Source: a bacterium
Lineage (GTDB): Bacteria > Actinomycetota > Acidimicrobiia > Acidimicrobiales > CATQHL01
Direction: 5' to 3'
Length of the DNA stretch: 16,895 bases
NCBI GenBank assembly: GCA_026713745.1
Contig: JAPONU010000340.1
Span: 1-16,895 of the forward strand
Position numbers and translations under genes: made by a program. Shown in pieces: positions 1 to 5,416 of this stretch (its first letter is position 1; each line of letters opens with the position of its first letter). Below the pieces are notes generated by a model. It searched no databases and was not told the origin of the DNA. It was given only the letters and a program-made list of their open reading frames with translations.

Positions 1-205
1 CCTTGGCGGCGAGCTCGTCGCGGCCCGCCACGAAGCCAGGCAGGTGGACCTTCGAACAGCCCGGGGTGAAGGCCCCCGGCACCGCGAACAGCACCACGCG
101 GCCGGTGCCCAGCACCTCGCCGGTCTGCACCGACTGGGGGTCGCCGTCGGCGTCGAGGATCTTCCCCTCGACGTCAGGAATCGTGTCTCCGACCGAGATC
201 GTCAT
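1..205 (-). CDS. Peroxiredoxin, Prx5/AhpC-TSA type (N-terminal part)
   Basis: This is the first 68 residues of a thiol peroxidase; the rest lies beyond the left edge. It starts at the ATG read from 205, with a purine-rich GGAAGGGAG stretch just upstream. The order MTISVGDTIPD, a short variable stretch, VVLFAVPGAFTPGCS is the classic start of the Prx5/PrxII thioredoxin fold. Cys50 in PGAFTPGCS fits the peroxidatic cysteine, which reduces hydroperoxides and is then recycled by thioredoxin or glutaredoxin. The common family form is PGAFTPTCS, so Gly replaces Thr beside the cysteine, a mild variation. There is no signal peptide, so it should be cytoplasmic. It follows tsaB on the same strand after a 229-bp repeat-containing gap, so co-transcription is uncertain. 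The family call is strong; whether a resolving cysteine exists cannot be seen. Confidence 0.9.
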   Translation of the reverse strand, partial: MTISVGDTIPDVEGKILDADGDPQSVQTGEVLGTGRVVLFAVPGAFTPGCSKVHLPGFVAGRDELAAK

Positions 206-330
206 GTTGCGCTCCCTTCCCGTGTTGGTGCCCCGATCCACATTCTGGGGGGCACCGCGGAAGATCGATTGGCACTGCGGTCGGTTGAGCCTACGTGGGC
301 GCCGAGTGGCCTCGTCAATCCGGCCCCAGG

Positions 331-379
331 AATCTGATCTCAAGAATCCGGCCTCAAGAATCTGATCTCAAGAATCCGG
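331..379. repeat. Direct repeat, two copies of a 21-bp unit
   Basis: The unit aatctgatctcaagaatccg(g) occurs at 331-351 and again at 359-379, a 28-bp period. It sits between tsaB and the peroxiredoxin gene. Related partial units (ctcaagaac, gaatcc) flank it. Its function is unknown; it looks like a small satellite expanding by slippage. Confidence 0.75.
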
Positions 380-394
380 TCTCAAGAACTCGGG

Positions 395-443
395 CCCACG
401 AATCCAACTCACGGATCTCCCCCACGAATCCAACTCACGGATC
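395..443. repeat. Direct repeat, two copies of a 23-bp unit overlapping the tsaB end
   Basis: The unit cccacgaatccaactcacgg(atc) occurs at 395-417 and 421-443. The second copy contains the TGA stop of tsaB (435-437), so the repeat supplies the last codons of that gene. Together with the unit at 331-379 it fills the space between tsaB and the peroxiredoxin gene. Confidence 0.75.
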
Positions 444-1274
444 CGGTGGCCCGGAGCTCGGCTGGGGTTGGGCGTCGGGGGATCTTAGGTAGACGGCGCC
501 GACCTGTTCGGGGGCGACGGCCCCGCCGGTGAGGGCTCGTTCGCGGCCGAGAAGCGCCACGGCGGCCGGCGAGGGGAAGCGCAATGCGGGGCATGCGATG
601 GCCGCGTTTCCGGTTGCCAGCAGGTCGGCATAACGGAGGGCGCCGTCGCCGACGACGACGGTGCGGCCACTCGGCTGCTCGCCGGGGGAACTGAGCGCCG
701 GGAGCAGGTCCTCAGGGGGGCCGACCTGCGGGGCGCTCAACTGGACCAAACGGACTCCGGGGGCCGAGAACCGGCGTGACGGATCACCCGCCGGTGATCC
801 AGCGGCCGAATCGCCGAACTGGGACTCGCCGGGCCGGGATCGGGCGAACCGGGACTCGCCGGGCCGGGGCCGGGCGGCGGCGATGCGGTACCAGGCCCAG
901 AAGACCTCGCCCCGGCGGGCGTCGAGCACGCTGAGGACGGTCTCGCCAGGCTGGGCGGCGGCTGCGGCGCCGAACGCCAGGGCCTCGAGGCTCCCGACCG
1001 GCACCAGGCCGATACCGAGTGCCGCGGCGGTGGCCTTGGCGGTGGCGAGGCCCGCCCGCAGGCCCGTGTAGAGGCCCGGCCCCTGGTCGACGGCCACAGC
1101 GTCGATGTCGGCGAGAGCGATCCCTGCCTGCTCGCACACGAACCGCATCTGCGGTGCCAGCGCCTCGGCATGCCGCCGGGGCAGCGCCAGGCGGGCCTCG
1201 GCGAGGATGCCGTTCTCGGTTGCCAGAGCGCAGCCGGACTGGTCAGATGCGCTCTCGATCCCCAGAATCAGCAT
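435..1274 (-). CDS. tsaB: tRNA threonylcarbamoyladenosine biosynthesis protein TsaB
   Basis: TsaB (YeaZ) is the ASKHA-fold partner of TsaD in making t6A37 on ANN-decoding tRNAs in the cytoplasm. The 279-residue product starts MLILGIESAS, the usual beta-strand phosphate-1-like start. It carries AVDQGPGLYTGLRAGLATAK (residues 61-80), matching the family GPGSFTGLR motif, then VPVGSLEALA. The family is usually about 220-235 residues. The surplus is largely a Gly/Pro/Ser/Arg-rich insert at about residues 131-175. It contains a 10-residue near-repeat (RPGESRFARS / RPGESQFGDS) and a hairpin-coding stretch. The final residues come from an intergenic repeat that runs into the gene. tsaE lies 225 bp upstream on the same strand. 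rimI and tsaD, frequent actinobacterial neighbours, do not follow. The family call is strong; the insert's role is unknown. Confidence 0.93.
   Translation of the reverse strand: MLILGIESASDQSGCALATENGILAEARLALPRRHAEALAPQMRFVCEQAGIALADIDAVAVDQGPGLYTGLRAGLATAKATAAALGIGLVPVGSLEALAFGAAAAAQPGETVLSVLDARRGEVFWAWYRIAAARPRPGESRFARSRPGESQFGDSAAGSPAGDPSRRFSAPGVRLVQLSAPQVGPPEDLLPALSSPGEQPSGRTVVVGDGALRYADLLATGNAAIACPALRFPSPAAVALLGRERALTGGAVAPEQVGAVYLRSPDAQPQPSSGPPDP
781..868. repeat. Hairpin and 30-bp-period repeat inside tsaB
   Basis: 781-800 is a perfect inverted repeat, GGATCACC-cgcc-GGTGATCC. Next to it, a 24-bp unit (cgaacYgggactcgccgggc...) occurs at 815-838 and 845-868 with a 30-bp period, so the frame is kept and ten residues are duplicated. 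Together they make up most of the extra segment of TsaB. Confidence 0.8.
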
Positions 1275-1499
1275 GGTCGCCGCTCTGCCGGCCCTCGAAC
1301 TCCATCTGGATGTCCGAATCGATCCGTCACGCCGTCAATCCTCGGCACCCGCCCTGTCTACCAGCGCTCGGGGAACGGTTCCCCCCAGAGGCAGTCCCGG
1401 TGACGGTCGAACAACTCCGGCAGGATCTCTGCGCCACAGGCCGACGGAGTAGTTCTCCGGCCAGCAACGGCGTACCGCCAGCGAGGTGCAGCGGGGTGG
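1275..1499. other. tsaE-tsaB intergenic stretch, no gene recognised
   Basis: A 225-bp gap separates tsaE and tsaB, which are often close or overlapping in other bacteria. On the minus strand one frame stays open to a TAG and ends ELFDRHRDCLWGEPFPERW, which has protein-like composition, but the frame begins inside tsaE and I do not recognise it. The sequence gatccgtcacgcc at 1321-1333 recurs inverted within tsaB (near 776-788). It could be a decayed gene end or repeat debris. Confidence 0.4.
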
Positions 1500-2120
1500 T
1501 CACGCGAGCGGCGCGTCCCGGGGGCGGGTTCGCCAGCCGCGGCCGTGGGGGGTGATCGTGGCGATGCGGTGGTCGCTGGCGTCAGGATCGGGAGAGAACT
1601 GGAAGTGGAGGTCCAGGCGGTCGGGGGGCAGGGTGAGGCGCTCGGCCCACTCGACGACGGTGATGCCGCCGCTATCGAACAGTTCGGCCAGGGCCAGGTC
1701 CTCCGCGTCGGCGTCTCCTTCAAGCCGGTAGGCGTCGATGTGGTGGATGATCAATGGGGGGTCGCCCGGGGTGTCGGCTGAGCCGGTAGCCGAGGCGGCA
1801 GACGAGCCGACCAGCGACGGGTCCGCCGAAGAAACCGCCGAGGCGGCAGGCGAGCCGACCAGCGACGGGTCCGCCGAAGAAACCGCCGGGGGGGTGCTCG
1901 CCTCGTAGGTGTTTGCGAGGGTGAAGGTGGGGCTGGTCACCGGGGTGGTGACGCCGAGGGCTCGGGCCAGGTAGCGCACGAAGGTGGTCTTGCCGGCGCC
2001 GAGGTCGCCGTCGAGGCCCAGCACGTCGCCCGGCCGCAGCACAGCCGCAACCGACTCGGCCAGCCGCTGCGTCGCCGGCAGGCCACGCAGCTCGATGGAG
2101 GACTGGCTTGCGGTCACCAT
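1500..2120 (-). CDS. tsaE: tRNA threonylcarbamoyladenosine biosynthesis ATPase TsaE
   Basis: TsaE (YjeE) is the P-loop ATPase that drives the TsaB-TsaD complex in t6A37 synthesis. The 206-residue product has a clear Walker A motif, GDLGAGKTTF (residues 38-47, Lys44). It is followed by VTSPTFTLANTYE (about 61-73), HHIDAYRL (about 126-133) and VVEWAERL (about 155-162), all in family order. The usual length is about 150-160 residues. The surplus is a Ser/Ala-rich insert at about 74-122, between the SPTF and HIDAYRL blocks. It holds two near-identical 16-residue repeats (AVSSADPSLVGSxAAS). The ATG at 2118-2120 is the only start upstream of the Walker A block that fits. It is transcribed toward tsaB, so joint expression is likely. 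The family call is very strong; whether the insert is tolerated as a surface loop is inferred. Confidence 0.94.
   Translation of the reverse strand: MVTASQSSIELRGLPATQRLAESVAAVLRPGDVLGLDGDLGAGKTTFVRYLARALGVTTPVTSPTFTLANTYEASTPPAVSSADPSLVGSPAASAVSSADPSLVGSSAASATGSADTPGDPPLIIHHIDAYRLEGDADAEDLALAELFDSGGITVVEWAERLTLPPDRLDLHFQFSPDPDASDHRIATITPHGRGWRTRPRDAPLA
1789..1884. repeat. 48-bp tandem duplication inside tsaE
   Basis: Two adjacent 48-bp units, 1789-1836 and 1837-1884, differ at one base (gcagacgag versus gcaggcgag). The period is a multiple of three, so each adds 16 residues without a frameshift. The near identity points to a recent duplication. A further diverged half-unit (GSADTPGD on the protein side) lies beside it. 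Confidence 0.9.
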
Positions 2121-2175
2121 GCCCCAAGAGTGTGCCCAGCGGGTGACGGCACGCGTCGCCGGACCGCGGCTGTCT

Positions 2176-2200
2176 GGATTCCGGCCTGCGCCGGAATGAC
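2176..2200. repeat. Dispersed hairpin repeat, copy 1
   Basis: ATTCCGGC (2178-2185), loop ctgc, GCCGGAAT (2190-2197) is a perfect 8-bp stem, followed by gac. It matches the widespread type of genomic hairpin with a core like GGATTCCGGC-ctgc-GCCGGAATGAC. A second copy with compensating changes lies at 2962-2986. It sits between tsaE and the uracil-DNA glycosylase gene and could act as an mRNA-end structure, but no T-tract follows. Confidence 0.7.
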
Positions 2201-2213
2201 GAGGAAGGCCATC

Positions 2214-2245
2214 AGGACGGCGGGAAGGCAGGACGGCGGGAAGGC
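2214..2245. repeat. 16-bp tandem repeat, two copies
   Basis: aggacggcgggaaggc occurs at 2214-2229 and 2230-2245 with no spacer, directly after hairpin copy 1 and before the hairpin at 2258-2276. It is short slippage-type repetition in an intergenic stretch. Confidence 0.7.
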
Positions 2246-2257
2246 GGAGCGGCGGGG

Positions 2258-2276
2258 GGCGCTCGGGCGGAGCGCC
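2258..2276 (-). terminator. Terminator-like hairpin after the uracil-DNA glycosylase gene
   Basis: GGCGCTC (2258-2264), loop gggcg, GAGCGCC (2270-2276) forms a perfect 7-bp GC-rich stem. It lies 12 nt past the glycosylase stop codon on the minus strand. No run of T follows, so it would be a GC-rich hairpin of the kind often seen at gene ends in high-GC actinobacteria rather than a textbook terminator. Confidence 0.4.
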
Positions 2277-2288
2277 AGAGGGGACTTG

Positions 2289-2888
2289 TCAGGGCGTGGA
2301 GGGTTCCATCGCCTCCATCAACGACAGCCTGGCCCGGACCAGGTCGGCTCTGGCTTCGGCGACCCGCTCGGTGCCTCCTCGCAGCAGGGCGGCCGGGTGG
2401 TAGGTGGGCACCAGCACCACGCCGTCTCCCCAGGCGTAGCGCCGGCCTCGCAGCTTGGTGATGCCGTCCTTGGTGTCGAGCAGCAGCTTGGTGGCGAAAT
2501 TGCCCAGCGTGACCAGCACCCGGGGTGCAACGAGTTCGACCTGGCGCTGCAGGTAGGGGCGGCAGGCGGCGATCTCCTCGGGCTCCGGGTCACGGTTCTC
2601 GGGCGGCCGGCACTTCACGACGTTGGCGATGTACACCGCCTCCCGGGCCAGCCCCACCTCCTGGGCGAGCAGCTCGTCGAGCAGCTTCCCGGACCGGCCC
2701 ACGAACGGCAGCCCCTGGCGGTCCTCCTCGGCGCCGGGCCCCTCCCCCACGAACATGAGGTCGGCGTCGGGGTCGCCGGTGCCGAACACCACGGTGGTGC
2801 GCCCGCCCGACAGCGGGCAGCGGGTGCAGTCCGCCGCAACCTCGGCCAGCTCGGCCAGATCGAGGGATCCGAAATCAACGTCACTCAT
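2289..2888 (-). CDS. Uracil-DNA glycosylase, family 4 (Fe-S type)
   Basis: This enzyme removes uracil from DNA in base-excision repair. The 199-residue product has the family 4 layout. The Fe-S cysteines are Cys21 and Cys24 (CTRC), then Cys93 (VKCRPPENRDP) and Cys109 (CRPYLQRQ). Motif A is GEGPGAEED (about 48-56), and PTYHPAAL (about 161-168) carries the conserved His in the uracil-binding HP motif. Length is normal for the family. I chose the ATG at 2886-2888. The frame stays open to a GTG at 2918, but the extra ten residues have no family counterpart and a short GGTGG sits right before the ATG. It runs on the same strand as tsaE, 168 bp away, with hairpin and tandem repeats between, so it is probably a separate unit. 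The family call is very firm. Confidence 0.93.
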   Translation of the reverse strand: MSDVDFGSLDLAELAEVAADCTRCPLSGGRTTVVFGTGDPDADLMFVGEGPGAEEDRQGLPFVGRSGKLLDELLAQEVGLAREAVYIANVVKCRPPENRDPEPEEIAACRPYLQRQVELVAPRVLVTLGNFATKLLLDTKDGITKLRGRRYAWGDGVVLVPTYHPAALLRGGTERVAEARADLVRARLSLMEAMEPSTP

Positions 2889-2961
2889 CCACCGTTGCCT
2901 AGCACAACGAGCAACCACTCCGAGTCAAGGCGAGCGGGATCGACCAGACCCGTGGCCGCCC

Positions 2962-2986
2962 GGATCCCGACCTGCGCCGGGATGAT
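2962..2986. repeat. Dispersed hairpin repeat, copy 2
   Basis: ggATCCCGacctgcgcCGGGATgatg aligns with copy 1 at 2176-2200. One stem pair changed on both sides (T-A to C-G) while one inner pair is lost. Paired change keeps the fold, which suggests selection on structure or a shared mobile origin. Broken-looking pieces of the same sequence (tgccgggat near 3205-3213, ggatcccggctgc at 3232-3244) lie beyond the G-rich tract. Confidence 0.6.
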
Positions 2987-2999
2987 GAGAGTGGAGCGG

Positions 3000-3240
3000 A
3001 ACAACAGGGGTCGGGGGTGGGAGGACGAGGGGGGGGGCGCGGGCCGGGGCGCGGGGGGGATGAGAGGGGGGGGGAGAGGCAGGGGGGGGGGGGGGGGGGG
3101 CGGGGGGGGGGGGGGGGGGGGGGAAGAGGGGGGGGGGGGGGGGGGGGGACGAGGGCTGGGGCGCCGGACTGACGAGGGTTGGGGCGGGAGGATGAGGACG
3201 AGGGTGCCGGGATAGCGAGGGCGGGAGCGGTGGATCCCGG
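3000..3240. repeat. Purine-rich tract with three long G runs, possibly a sequencing artefact
   Basis: The plus strand is almost all purine over about 200 bases. It has G runs of 19 (3082-3100), 22 (3102-3123) and 21 (3128-3148), split only by single C or AAGA. Real homopolymers this long are very rare in bacteria. Poly-G is also the no-signal output of two-colour sequencing, so the true sequence here may be different or longer. If real, the strand could fold into G-quadruplexes. No gene is called in it. It fills most of the gap between the glycosylase and the Phd/PIN pair. Confidence 0.6.
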
Positions 3241-3261
3241 CTGCACCGACGACGCCCGATC

Positions 3262-3287
3262 GTGGAGTGACACGGTGTCGAACCGTG
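3262..3287 (-). other. tRNA 3'-end-like motif or hairpin, possible attachment site
   Basis: Read on the minus strand, CACGG-TTCGACA-CCGTG has the exact form of a tRNA T-arm (five-pair stem, seven-base loop, GGTTCGAnnCC). It is followed by seven bases, TCACTCC, and an A, as in an acceptor strand plus discriminator. No matching GGAGTGA or anticodon arm lies upstream, so it is not a complete tRNA. It may be the tRNA fragment left by an integrated element. On the plus strand it reads as a perfect hairpin, CACGGT-gtcga-ACCGTG, so an operator role for the neighbouring toxin-antitoxin pair is an alternative. Confidence 0.3.
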
Positions 3288-3289
3288 AG

Positions 3290-3313
3290 TTAGTCTAGTC
3301 CCTGGACTAAGTC
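3290..3313. promoter_or_regulatory. Palindromic operator candidate of the Phd/PIN operon
   Basis: TAGTCC-ct-GGACTA (3296-3309) is a perfect palindrome 22 bp before the antitoxin ATG. A second half-site (TTAGTC, 3290-3295) pairs with GACTAA (3305-3310) in an overlapping inverted repeat. Phd/YefM-type antitoxins repress their own operons through palindromes in this position, so it is a likely operator. AGGAG at 3319-3323, 8 nt before the ATG, is the ribosome binding site. Confidence 0.55.
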
Positions 3314-3331
3314 ATTCTAGGAGATGAGGCC

Positions 3332-3568
3332 ATGACGGCGGTTGTCAACGTGCACGAGGCCAAGACGAACTTTTCTCGGCTGCTGGAGCGCGCCCACGCG
3401 GGCGAGGAGATCATCCTGGCCAAAGCCGGCAAGCCGTACGCGCGGCTGGTGCCGCTGGTGCCGGATTCTGGGTGCAGGCGCCCCGGCAGGCTCCCCGACC
3501 TGGTCGTGGGGCCCGAGTTCTTCGAGCCTCTCCCCGCCGAGGAGTTCGAGGCGTGGGGCGCGTTGTGA
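3332..3568 (+). CDS. Antitoxin, Phd/YefM family
   Basis: This 78-residue protein has the standard Phd/YefM N-terminal DNA-binding half. NVHEAKTNFSRLLERAHAGEEIILAKAGKPYARLVPL (about residues 6-42) matches the family pattern (xxxAKxxxSxLLxxVxxGExxxItrxGxPVAxLvP). The C-terminal tail (about 43-78) should bind and block the toxin. It starts at an ATG with AGGAG 8 nt upstream. Its TGA overlaps the toxin GTG in the sequence GTGA, so the two are translationally coupled. It probably represses its own promoter through the palindrome at 3296-3309. The tail ends PAEEFEAWGAL, with the Glu/Trp/Leu pattern common in toxin-binding ends of this family. The antitoxin call is firm; the exact subfamily name cannot be set by eye. 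Confidence 0.9.
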   Translation: MTAVVNVHEAKTNFSRLLERAHAGEEIILAKAGKPYARLVPLVPDSGCRRPGRLPDLVVGPEFFEPLPAEEFEAWGAL

Positions 3569-3954
3569 GGAGGCTATTGCTGGACACCCACACGCTGCTC
3601 TGGTGGTGGTCCGACGATCCCTCGTTGCCCGCCGCTGTCCGGGACGCAATCTCGGACCCGGAGTCCACCGTGTTCGTGAGCGCCGCCAGCGCCTGGGAGA
3701 TGGCAACGAAGATGCGTATCGGCCGGTTGGCCGCGCACGAGCCGGCGGTGTCTCATTTCCGAGAACTGGCGGTGGCAGACGCCTTCGGGCACCTTCCGAT
3801 CACCTACCGTCACGCCCTCCAGGCGGGCAGCTACCGGGTCGACCACAACGACCCCTTCGACCGGATGCTGGCGGCTCAGGCCGAACTGGAGTCGCTGGAC
3901 CTCGTAACGACCGACGTGGCGTTCGAGAAGTTCCCCGTCCACACGCTCTGGTAG
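3565..3954 (+). CDS. PIN-domain toxin, VapC-type ribonuclease
   Basis: This is a 129-residue PIN-domain ribonuclease, the toxin of the pair with the preceding antitoxin. The start is GTG at 3565, overlapping the antitoxin stop by 4 bp. The frame is open further upstream, but only inside the antitoxin gene. It begins RRLLLDTHTLLWWW, with Asp7 as the first acidic metal ligand. Glu45 lies in SAASAWEMATK, Asp96 and Asp99 in HNDPFDRMLAAQA, and Asp117 in LVTTDVAFEKF. All four acidic positions of the Mg-dependent site are present, so it should be active. PIN toxins cleave RNA, often tRNA or rRNA, when the antitoxin is degraded. This LDTHTLLW ... DPFDR subgroup is typically paired with Phd-type antitoxins, as seen here. 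It ends 22 bp before the convergent trpC-like gene. Confidence 0.92.
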   Translation: MRRLLLDTHTLLWWWSDDPSLPAAVRDAISDPESTVFVSAASAWEMATKMRIGRLAAHEPAVSHFRELAVADAFGHLPITYRHALQAGSYRVDHNDPFDRMLAAQAELESLDLVTTDVAFEKFPVHTLW

Positions 3955-3976
3955 CCCCGAGAGGCCGAGCGTTGGA

Positions 3977-4735
3977 TCAGGAGGAGGCGGTCGCAGCCAC
4001 CCGGGGACGGCTACCACATGAGGTCAGCAGTTCACGCAGCTTTGCCGAGGAGTCCGCCGCTGTGACCAGAGCCTCGCCGATCAACGCCGCGTCGTAGCCG
4101 GCATCTGCAATCGCGCTGAGCGGCGTGCCGCCGGGGACGCCCATGCCGGACAGCGCAATCCACGTGATTCCATCGTCAAACCGCTCGAACATGCCGGCCA
4201 TCCGCTCGGCCCTGTTGTAGTCGACAGTGATCCGCGTGTTCTTCGGATCGTCCCGCTGGTTCACCCCGATCATGTATGCCCCATAGGCAACAGCGAGTTC
4301 GAGTTCTTCCTCCGTGCGAACCTCGGTTAGCACGTCGACTCCGAGCCGCAGCGCTTCCTCTTGCATCTCGGACATTCGCTCTGGGTCAACGTCAGCAAGG
4401 ATCACAAGAATCGCGTCAGCGCCCATGTCGGCGCTTTCACGGACGTCCTTCAGGTCAGTCAGGAAGTCCTTGCGCAGCACCGGAAGATCAGCGGCTTCGC
4501 GCGCATCCCGCAGGTCGTCCACCGAGCCACCGAAGCGTTCGCTGTCGGTGAGCACCGACAGACATGCTGCACCCCCGTCCCGATACTCAAGCGCGAGGGA
4601 AGCAGCGTCAGCATCGGGCCGCAAGGCACCCCGGGACGGCGAACAACGCTTGATCTCGGCGATGATCGACAGCCCTTCGCCCGCCAACGCGTCGCGGAAC
4701 GAGTGCCCGAGACTCGCCCGGTTACTGGCGTTCAT
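3977..4735 (-). CDS. trpC: Indole-3-glycerol-phosphate synthase, stand-alone divergent form
   Basis: The 252-residue product has the (beta/alpha)8 fold of TrpC, which closes CdRP to indole-3-glycerol phosphate in tryptophan synthesis. The catalytic set is visible: Glu27 and Lys29 in IIAEIKRCSPSRG, Lys89 in PVLRKDFL, Glu138 in VLTEVRTEEEL, Asn159 in IGVNQRD and Ser196 in ALSGMG. The start is ATG at 4735, with GAGAGG upstream and a promoter that would exclude the longer ATG at 4795. The N-terminal helix region of ordinary TrpC (about 30-40 residues) is shortened. IGVNQRD and LSGMG replace the usual INNRDL and SESGI. No other trp gene is nearby; neighbours are toxin-antitoxin and protease genes. 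It may be a transferred paralogue, perhaps serving a special indole pathway, which is inference. The fold and active site are firm; the trpC name is used in the broad sense. Confidence 0.85.
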   Translation of the reverse strand: MNASNRASLGHSFRDALAGEGLSIIAEIKRCSPSRGALRPDADAASLALEYRDGGAACLSVLTDSERFGGSVDDLRDAREAADLPVLRKDFLTDLKDVRESADMGADAILVILADVDPERMSEMQEEALRLGVDVLTEVRTEEELELAVAYGAYMIGVNQRDDPKNTRITVDYNRAERMAGMFERFDDGITWIALSGMGVPGGTPLSAIADAGYDAALIGEALVTAADSSAKLRELLTSCGSRPRVAATASS

Positions 4736-4767
4736 TACATACCTCTCGGAGTTCGCCGGGTCACGCG

Positions 4768-4795
4768 ATGCTACACGAGAGATCGACAATTTCAA
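4768..4795 (-). promoter_or_regulatory. Promoter of the trpC-like gene
   Basis: On the minus strand TTGAAA (4790-4795) is followed after 16 bp by TAGCAT (4768-4773), matching 5 of 6 and 4 of 6 bases of the sigma-70-type consensus. The expected start of transcription near 4761 leaves about 26 nt of leader before the ATG at 4735. It lies in one of the few less GC-rich patches of the window. Confidence 0.5.
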
Positions 4796-4975
4796 GAGGC
4801 AGAAGGAACTACAAATGTGGAACTACAGGGATGTAACCCGGGGGGAGTGCAGGACTCCACGGACGAGCCACGGAACGCCAGTTCCGCGCCGCTGAGTGCA
4901 CAGATGGACATACGGTACCGCTCTCGCTCGAAGAATCCGTGGATTGCCGGCCTGATGGCACCTGAGGCCCGTCGG

Positions 4976-5407
4976 TCAGTTGCTCAGCACGAGTGTCCCG
5001 TTGTACATGGTGATGTGGAACTCGGTCAGGAGGTCCATTCCCAGCAGCACGTCGAAGTCCGGCGGATCGAACGGCAACAGGAGCACCTCCAGAGCTCGCC
5101 CGCCGGCAAAGACGGTCTCGCTCGTACTGCCGTCCGCCGCAGTTGCCGTGACGGTGACGGGGACGGCGATGTGCAAGTCGAATATCGGGGTGCTCTGTGT
5201 CTGCCCGTTGGCTGCCATGAACCCGCCGATACCGGTGCTGGCGACCCGCAACGTCTCGACGACGTTTGCCGAGACCATCGAACAATGTGCTCCCGTGTCG
5301 ACGAGGGCCCGGCAGGTGCGCCGATCGGTGGCCCGCCTTTCGGGAACCGCCACTGCAACCGTCAGCAGGAACTGGTTGTCCTCAACCGGGACCGTGAACG
5401 TGGGCAC
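4976..5407 (-). CDS. Retropepsin-like aspartic protease (module copy 1)
   Basis: This 143-residue, single-domain protein resembles retroviral-type aspartic proteases of clan AA. It has the catalytic motif ALVDTGAHCSMVS (Asp37-Thr38-Gly39) and the late DVLLGMDLLTEF block (about 119-130), matching the family's hydrophobic ILGxDxL flap/core signature. Such short proteases act as homodimers, each chain giving one Asp. There is no signal peptide or membrane segment, so it should be cytoplasmic. The start is GTG at 5407 (residues MPTF), only 9 nt after the stop of the 80-residue gene and without its own ribosome site, so translation is probably coupled. An equivalent pair with the same gap is at 9313-9732. 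The substrate is unknown; the neighbouring small protein is the obvious candidate partner. The family call is firm and the function open. Confidence 0.85.
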   Translation of the reverse strand: MPTFTVPVEDNQFLLTVAVAVPERRATDRRTCRALVDTGAHCSMVSANVVETLRVASTGIGGFMAANGQTQSTPIFDLHIAVPVTVTATAADGSTSETVFAGGRALEVLLLPFDPPDFDVLLGMDLLTEFHITMYNGTLVLSN

Positions 5408-5416
5408 AGTTGACGA

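Noticed and set aside
1358..1723. Minus-strand frame ending ELFDRHRDCLWGEPFPERW
   Set aside because: It starts inside tsaE in another frame. The end looks protein-like, but I recognise no family and there is no start or ribosome site of its own.
2130..3215. Plus-strand open frame of 361 codons across the glycosylase gene and the G-rich tract
   Set aside because: It lies antisense to a well-supported glycosylase and its end is a poly-Gly product of the G runs.
3262..3337. Complete tRNA gene on the minus strand
   Set aside because: Only the T-arm and 3' acceptor strand fit. No matching 5' acceptor GGAGTGA and no anticodon arm lie upstream.
3342..4097. Plus-strand open frame over the toxin-antitoxin pair
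   Set aside because: Wrong frame relative to the Phd and PIN genes, which have clear motifs and overlap properly.
4736..4795. Longer start for the trpC-like gene at 4795
   Set aside because: It would begin within the -35 element of a good promoter. GAGAGG supports the ATG at 4735.
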